A stretch of 49,144 nt of DNA from the NCBI GenBank assembly GCA_013297655.1, contig JAAFHV010000027.1, positions 5,895 through 55,038 on the forward strand, read 5' to 3'. Within the stretch, counting starts at the first letter, position 1; each line of letters opens with the position of its first letter. Under the pieces are notes generated by a model. The model had not been told where the DNA came from. It ran no database searches and worked only from the letters and a program-made list of their open reading frames with translations. The stretch is from Myxococcales bacterium. Lineage in GTDB: Bacteria > Myxococcota_A > Polyangia > Polyangiales > Polyangiaceae. This document shows positions 44,316 to 49,144 of the stretch, piece after piece. A program made the position numbers and the translations under genes.

Positions 44316-47300
44316 CTACTTGCGGACCTCTTCGCGCGGGATGCGCCTCGACTCCACCCGCGCGCCGCGGCGGAGCTTCACGACCACGTCGTCGGCGAGT
44401 GGCCCGGTGAGCCGCGTGCGCGCTTCCGCGATCGTGTGCACCGCGACCCCGGACACCTCGAGCAAAATGTCGCCAGGCTCAAGGCCGGCGCGCTCCGCGG
44501 CGCTGCCCGCGACGACCGAGACCACGCCGACCTCGGGGTTCGGTCCGCTCGCCTCGCCGAGGGTCACCGCGACGCCGCCGGCACCTTTCGCGTCCGGATC
44601 GTTGCTCTTGCTCTTCTCTCCGAGCACGACCTTCACGTCCTTCTGCGTGCGGCCCACGTAGAGGCGAACCTCGGCGCGCCCTTGCCCGCGTCCCGGGGCG
44701 TAGGCCTCCAGCGACACGATCCCCTGCGGGAGCTCCCCGAGTCGGAAACGGCCACGTGCGTCGGTCTCGGCGACACCCGGAGGCGGCGCGCCCGCGACGA
44801 GCACCACCGGGACCGTGTCCTTCGCGACGCGCGCGAGCGGCACCGGCTGACCTTTCCCATCCACGACGGTGCCTTCGACCACCGCCTCTTCGTCGAGGGT
44901 CACCCGCGGCACGGTCGTCGCGCGTCTCCCGCGGCTCGCCGTCACCGTCACGTCGAGCCGCTTGGGCGCAAACCCCGGCGCCCGAACCGCGAGCCGGCAC
45001 GCCCCGGAGGGAGCACCTTTGAGCGTAAAATCGCCCTCTTTGTTGGTTCGGGTGTGGTGCGCGCCGTCCTCGCAATAAAGAGTCACGAATGCATCGGAAA
45101 TAGCGTCGCGGCGGTAGGTGCGGACCTCCCCCTCGACGTCCTCGCTCGGGAGGAGCTCGACGCGGAGCTCGGTCGCGCTATCGGGGAGCTCGAGCGCCTT
45201 GGTCGCCGCGTGAGGAGCGATGACCTCGACATGGAGCGCGAGCCCCTTCGCCCCTGGCACCCTCGCTTCGCCGCGTTTGTCGGTGAACACCGTCGCGCGG
45301 AGGGGCGCCCCCGGATCGAGCGAGCCTACCGTGACCTGCGCTCCGTCGATTCCATCGCCGCGCGCGTCGAGCACACGGACCGGGAGATCGTCGCGTGGGT
45401 CCGGCAGCACGACCTTCATGCTCGCGCGCCCCCCTTCCGGCACCTTCGCTTCGACCCGCGCGACGCTGACGCCGCCGCTCGCAGTGCGTGGACGTTCGAC
45501 GACGATCGTGACGTCTTCCGGCAACGACGCGAACGCAAATGCGCCATAACGATCCGTGCGTGTCATGCGCTCGAGCGTGCCGCGGGTCGCCATCGCGACG
45601 ATCTCCGCGCCCTCCACCGGGCGATCGTGCGAGTCGACGACACGACCTTCGAGGAGACCTCCCGCCCGCATCGTGATCGTGAGGTCGGCCGAGCCGCCAG
45701 GGACCAGATCGACGAAGTCGCTCGAGGCCTCCACGTACTGCGGATGACGCACGATCGCGCGCACTCGCCCAGGAGTGACCGGTGACGCCCGGAAGCGTCC
45801 GTCGCGCTCCGTGATCCAGCCTTCGCCCGGACCGAGGCCGGTGGTTCGCGCCCCACCGCCGATGCCATGCGGCGTATCCGGGAGCGTGCCCGGCATGACC
45901 CCGAGCTCACCCGCCGGCACGAGAGGTCGCGGACCGCCGAGGGCGACGTCGAAGCCTTGCGCACGAAAGCGGGTTCGACGTGGATCGTCGGCGACGGGCA
46001 TGCCGTGGAGGTCGGTGCCCACGATCTCGACCCTCGCACCGTCGACCGCGAATCCTCGGCCGTCGAGCACTTTTCCGACGATCGTTCCCGCCCGCTCGAG
46101 GACCACGTCGACCGGCCCCTCCGTCACGACCACGGTCGCTGACACGTAACCTTCGTGGCTCGCCATCACACTCGCGCCGCCCCTTGGAATGGGCCCGAGC
46201 ACGACGACTCCGTTCTTCGCGGTCACGCCCTCGACCGGAAACGCGGAGAGCCCCCCCTCGGCGAGCACCACGCGCGCACCCGCGAGTGGACTCCACGCGT
46301 CGCGGTCCGAGTCTCCGTCGAGGACGCGGATCGCTACCGACACGCCCTGCGCGAGCTTCAACGTGACGTCTTTTTCCTCGCCGCGCGCGACGCTGACCGC
46401 GAGCTCGGTCGTGGACGCGAGGCTGCCCGATGTCGCGCGGAGCGAGTAGGTGCCCTCCGGGAGCGAGCCGATGCGCACCTGGCCCCCGGCGTCGGTCTCC
46501 GCGCTTCGTGAGGGCCAGAGCACCGCGGAAGTTATCTCGACCCGCGCGTGCGCCACCTTCGCGCCATCGGGACCGAGGACGGAGACCCGCAGCGCGGCGA
46601 GCTTCTTCATCACCACATGCACCTTCGCCTCGTCCGTTGCTTGGCGAACCTCGGCGGTGTCGAAGCCGAACGCGCTCACCGTGACGGCGTAAGGACCGTC
46701 TGCGAGTCGAGTGACGATCGCGTGGCCGTGGTCGTCGGTCCGCGCGGCGACAGGGAACGGATCGCTCGCTTGCACCTCGATCGTCGCGTTCGGGACCCCG
46801 TCGCCCGCCTCGTTCGTCACGGTCACGTCGAGCGCGCGCGCCGGCACCATCGACAAGTCGAGGGAGCGCGCGCCGTTCACGAGCATCACCATCCGCGACG
46901 CACGCGCGAGCCCCTGCGCCTCCGCCACGATCCAGTGCTCGCCCGGTGGGAGCTTGGTGAGGCTCGCGTGGCCGTCCTTCGTTTGCACGTCGGCCGCCGA
47001 GTACGCCTTGCCTTCGAGGATGGTGAACGCCCTCACGCGCGCGTCGGCGACCGCTTCGCCGCGACTGCCGTCGACCGCTTTGCGAAAGAGGGACACCTCG
47101 AGCGAAGCGGGTCGATCCGAGACCTCAGGCGGAAGCGGGGGGGCGGTCAGCTCGACCGTGAGCGGACGCAGCCTCGATCCAGGAACCATCGCGACGACGA
47201 GCAGCGCGAAGGTATGTGCGAGAACCACCGCAAACGTGCGCAACCGCTCGCGCACCTTCGAGGCGTCCCAGAGGGGGATCCTCGTGGGAGGTCGTTTTTT

Positions 47301-47330
47301 CTCCTGCGTCATCGATTCACGACCGGGCAT
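44316..47330 (-). CDS. Large carboxypeptidase-regulatory-repeat protein with C-terminal PDZ domain
   Basis: The protein has 1004 residues (998 if it starts at the ATG at 47312; neither start has a clear ribosome site). A membrane helix at about 30-51 (FAVVLAHTFALLVVAMVPG) anchors it, with the rest outside. From 75 to about 890 there are around ten CarboxypepD-reg-like (prealbumin-fold) modules, each reading roughly G-x-V-D-A-x-V-x-(I/V)-...-TD-x-x-G-x-(F/A)-x-(L/I)-...-LP-x-G. The C-terminal 85 residues are a PDZ domain (VVSVVAGSAAERAGLEPGDILLEV in outline). This is an adhesin-like or scaffold architecture. It converges with the C13 gene with 15 bp between stops. Confidence 0.85.
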   Translation of the reverse strand: MPGRESMTQEKKRPPTRIPLWDASKVRERLRTFAVVLAHTFALLVVAMVPGSRLRPLTVELTAPPLPPEVSDRPASLEVSLFRKAVDGSRGEAVADARVRAFTILEGKAYSAADVQTKDGHASLTKLPPGEHWIVAEAQGLARASRMVMLVNGARSLDLSMVPARALDVTVTNEAGDGVPNATIEVQASDPFPVAARTDDHGHAIVTRLADGPYAVTVSAFGFDTAEVRQATDEAKVHVVMKKLAALRVSVLGPDGAKVAHARVEITSAVLWPSRSAETDAGGQVRIGSLPEGTYSLRATSGSLASTTELAVSVARGEEKDVTLKLAQGVSVAIRVLDGDSDRDAWSPLAGARVVLAEGGLSAFPVEGVTAKNGVVVLGPIPRGGASVMASHEGYVSATVVVTEGPVDVVLERAGTIVGKVLDGRGFAVDGARVEIVGTDLHGMPVADDPRRTRFRAQGFDVALGGPRPLVPAGELGVMPGTLPDTPHGIGGGARTTGLGPGEGWITERDGRFRASPVTPGRVRAIVRHPQYVEASSDFVDLVPGGSADLTITMRAGGLLEGRVVDSHDRPVEGAEIVAMATRGTLERMTRTDRYGAFAFASLPEDVTIVVERPRTASGGVSVARVEAKVPEGGRASMKVVLPDPRDDLPVRVLDARGDGIDGAQVTVGSLDPGAPLRATVFTDKRGEARVPGAKGLALHVEVIAPHAATKALELPDSATELRVELLPSEDVEGEVRTYRRDAISDAFVTLYCEDGAHHTRTNKEGDFTLKGAPSGACRLAVRAPGFAPKRLDVTVTASRGRRATTVPRVTLDEEAVVEGTVVDGKGQPVPLARVAKDTVPVVLVAGAPPPGVAETDARGRFRLGELPQGIVSLEAYAPGRGQGRAEVRLYVGRTQKDVKVVLGEKSKSNDPDAKGAGGVAVTLGEASGPNPEVGVVSVVAGSAAERAGLEPGDILLEVSGVAVHTIAEARTRLTGPLADDVVVKLRRGARVESRRIPREEVRK

Positions 47331-47465
47331 GGGAGGTCGGCCGTTGGGAAAGCGGGACCGAGGGAGAGGACGACGCGGCGCGTGGGCCTAGGCGAAGAGC
47401 TTTCTTCCCCTGCATATTCCCAGGTCCGATGGGCTTCGCCAAGCTCCCGGTGCTAGCCTCCGCTA

Positions 47466-48623
47466 GTGCGCGTCTCCCCTCTTCGCTTCGGGATGTTCTT
47501 CGCTGTCACCTTCGCCACCGCGGTCGCGGGGTGCGGGTCGGAAAACCTGCCCTTCAGCACGGCGTCGCGCGGCGCACCGGCGACCGGGAGCGGCAGCGAC
47601 GATCCGGGAGCTTTTGGATTCGACGGCGGCACGCTCAAGCCCCCGGGCTGTGGTGTCGGCCCCGACGGCGGCGTGTGCGACTGCATCGACACACCGCTCC
47701 TCGTCGACCCGCCGAACTTCTACTTCGTGCTCGATCGCTCCGGCAGCATGGCCGTCGGCGACAAGTGGAACACGATGCGGGCGGCCGTGAGCGACATCAT
47801 GACGTCGATAGGTCCGCGCGCGCGTTTCGGCGCGACGATCTATCCGGGCCGGTCGGCCTCGTGCGACACCGGGATCGAGGTCATGTCGACGCGGCAGGGT
47901 GATTCGCCGAGCGGCACGGTCGGCGAGGCGAATCGTTTCCTCCTCGACGCGACCCAGAAGTTCCCCGCGTACGGCGGGACGCCCACCGCGGCCACGCTCG
48001 ACTCGATCGTGACGAAGCTGCAGACCCTACCGGGAAAGACGTTCGTCATTCTCGCGACCGACGGCGCGCCGAACTGCGCGCAGAACACCTGCGGCGCCGC
48101 CGCCTGCCTCCCGAACATCGAGGGCTCGAACGGGTGCACGCCCACCGGCCCGTCGTGCTGCGACAAGGAATGGGGCCTCTGCCTCGACTCCGAGGCCTCG
48201 ATCACGGCCGTTCAAAAGCTGAAGTCTGCCGGCATTCCCACCTACGTGATTGGCATTCCCGGGAGCCAAGCCTATGGCTCCGTGCTCGACCGAATGGCCC
48301 TTGCCGCCGGCACCGCGCAGACGGGGAGCCCCGCGTATTACAAGGTCGACGTCGCAGACAAGGCCGACCTCGTCAGTGCGCTTCGGAAGGTCGCCGCGAA
48401 GATCGTGGCCACTTGCACGTACGAGCTGAAGGAGCCACCGGCGGACGTGAATCGCCTGAACGTGTACCTCGACGAGAAGGTCGTTCCGCGCGACGGCGCG
48501 AACGGCTGGAAGGTCGAAGGCAAGACCGTGACGCTGCTCGGGAATACGTGCCAGTCGGTGATGCGCGGCGACGTCCTCGACGTCCGCATCATCCTAGGAT
48601 GCCCAACCGTCGAAGCCCGCTGA
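47466..48623 (+). CDS. VWA-domain lipoprotein
   Basis: The protein has 385 residues from a GTG at 47466. The lipobox is AVAGCGSE. After a Gly/Asp linker with Cys, the von Willebrand A domain carries a full MIDAS: FVLDRSGSM, a Thr at PAYGGTPT, and ILATDGAPN. Several Cys (NCAQNTCGAAACL, PSCCDKEWGLC) form an insert within the domain. The C-terminal region is a beta-rich VWA extension. It should bind a ligand through a divalent metal on the surface. Its stop overlaps the first bases of a long inverted repeat. Confidence 0.9.
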   Translation: MRVSPLRFGMFFAVTFATAVAGCGSENLPFSTASRGAPATGSGSDDPGAFGFDGGTLKPPGCGVGPDGGVCDCIDTPLLVDPPNFYFVLDRSGSMAVGDKWNTMRAAVSDIMTSIGPRARFGATIYPGRSASCDTGIEVMSTRQGDSPSGTVGEANRFLLDATQKFPAYGGTPTAATLDSIVTKLQTLPGKTFVILATDGAPNCAQNTCGAAACLPNIEGSNGCTPTGPSCCDKEWGLCLDSEASITAVQKLKSAGIPTYVIGIPGSQAYGSVLDRMALAAGTAQTGSPAYYKVDVADKADLVSALRKVAAKIVATCTYELKEPPADVNRLNVYLDEKVVPRDGANGWKVEGKTVTLLGNTCQSVMRGDVLDVRIILGCPTVEAR

Positions 48624-48749
48624 GAAGGCAGGGCGCTTCTCGCCGATACCTTCGCCTGGGCGTCGTCGGACGTCCTCACCGACAGGAGTCGGTTCCGGGC
48701 GATCCTCCTAGCCCAGGCTCGGTCTCGACGAGAATCGCCCTGCCTTCTC
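48622..48749. repeat. 128-bp imperfect inverted repeat
   Basis: Perfect 14-bp ends GAGAAGGCAGGGCG/CGCCCTGCCTTCTC lie at 48622-48635 and 48736-48749. Inside, TTCTCG/CGAGAA, partly paired CCGATACC/GGTCTCGA and GCCTGGGC/GCCCAGGC (48654-48661, 48711-48718) extend the stem to about 40 bp. The 49-nt loop holds a further ACCGAC-AGGA-GTCGGT hairpin at 48678-48693. It begins within the VWA stop codon. It could be a MITE-like element, a structured 3' UTR or a terminator. Confidence 0.9.
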
Positions 48750-48774
48750 GTGCTCCGTTGGTGACGTGGGTCAC

Positions 48775-49115
48775 GGGCCCCGTGGGTCGCGGGGCCCGTG
48801 GTGCGCGGGGCCCGTGGGTCGCGGGGCCCGTGGGTCGCGGGGCCCGTGGGTCGCGGGCTTCGCCCGCTCGCGGGCTTCGCCCGCTTGTCCTCGGGTCTCG
48901 TGGGTCACGGCTCCCCCTCGGGTCTCGTGGGTCACGGCTCCCCCTCGGGTCCCGTGGGTGACGGCTTTCCGCGGGGCTCGTGGGTGACGGCTTCCCTCGG
49001 GGCCCGTGGTGCGCGAGCGGGCGAAGCCCGCGAGACGCGAGCGGGCGAAGCCCGCGAGACGCGAGCGGGCGTAGCCCGCGAGACGCGAGACGCGAGCCTG
49101 GCGTAGCCCGCGAGC
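48775..49115. repeat. Mosaic of four short tandem or palindromic repeats
   Basis: There are four blocks in order. (1) A 16-bp unit GGGGCCCGTGGGTCGC, about five copies, 48775-48854. (2) A palindrome GCGGGC-TTC-GCCCGC, two copies, 48853-48884. (3) A 27-bp unit starting CCTCGGGTCTCGTGGGTC, four copies from 48889 to 48995 plus a partial. (4) A 24-bp unit GCGAGCGGGCGAAGCCCG..., three intact copies at 49013-49084 plus a diverged one to 49115. The cores of blocks 2 and 4 are reverse complements. Open frames through the array give low-complexity Gly/Arg/Trp peptides and are not called as genes. Confidence 0.9.
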
Positions 49116-49144
49116 AGAAGGTGGGGCGGTTTCAGTCGAGACCG
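49116..49144. other. Right-edge remnant, nothing recognised
   Basis: Only 29 bases follow the repeat mosaic, which is too little to show a gene. Confidence 0.3.

Noticed and set aside
48766-49106. Open frames through the right-edge repeats
   Set aside because: They consist of repeated Gly/Arg/Trp/Val blocks generated by the tandem repeats, with no start signal.
48775-49115. CRISPR array
   Set aside because: Units are contiguous with no unique spacers, and no cas genes are present.

Overview
The window is one strand-mixed, very GC-rich chromosomal stretch with about 42 protein genes and one tRNA gene. It has no insertion sequence, phage, CRISPR array or rRNA. Gene content points to a myxobacterium (Myxococcota, probably Polyangiales); this is inference. 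The signs are a Ser/Thr kinase fused to a formylglycine-generating-enzyme (FGE) type domain, many lipoproteins, a MYXO-CTERM-like C-terminal tail, RCC1, VWA and FG-GAP surface proteins, and FHA/PilZ signalling proteins.

Layout. 1-2.6 kb: the start of a PilZ protein and an RNase E/G with a very large disordered insert, both on the minus strand. 3.0-5.0 kb: a small repeat-bearing protein diverges from a two-gene lipoprotein/OmpA operon. 5.2-8.7 kb: a minus-strand run with a class II aaRS-like orphan, a TPR lipoprotein, a pentanucleotide microsatellite and a secreted protein with a sorting-like tail. 8.9-15.7 kb: YebC-family regulator, CPBP protease, tail-specific protease, an exported protein coupled to an RCC1-like lipoprotein, and a small winged-helix-like protein. 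16.1-20.7 kb: minus-strand operons, miaE with two unknown genes, then a membrane protein with an exported PHP phosphoesterase. 20.8-25.0 kb: VOC protein, lipoprotein, AraC regulator and kinase-FGE fusion. 25.2-31.1 kb: membrane proteins including a TraB-like one, a DUF4328-like protein, an O-methyltransferase, and an FHA / Nudix / FG-GAP operon. 31.3-38.8 kb: DUF255 thioredoxin-fold protein, GbsR-type regulator, and an aceK / cytochrome c / SIS run. 38.9-44.3 kb: tRNA-Gln, two large lipoproteins, and a WYL-type regulator followed by a membrane-embedded C13 (legumain/caspase-fold) peptidase. 44.3-49.1 kb: a 1000-residue carboxypeptidase-regulatory-repeat/PDZ protein, a VWA lipoprotein, a 128-bp imperfect hairpin and a mosaic of short tandem repeats.

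Eight neighbouring gene pairs overlap by exactly four bases (ATGA or GTGA). This fixes several start codons, including GTG starts, and implies translational coupling. The strongest leads for something undescribed are the WYL-regulator/C13-peptidase pair, the kinase-FGE/AraC pair, the aceK-cytochrome c pair and the repeat structures at the right edge.
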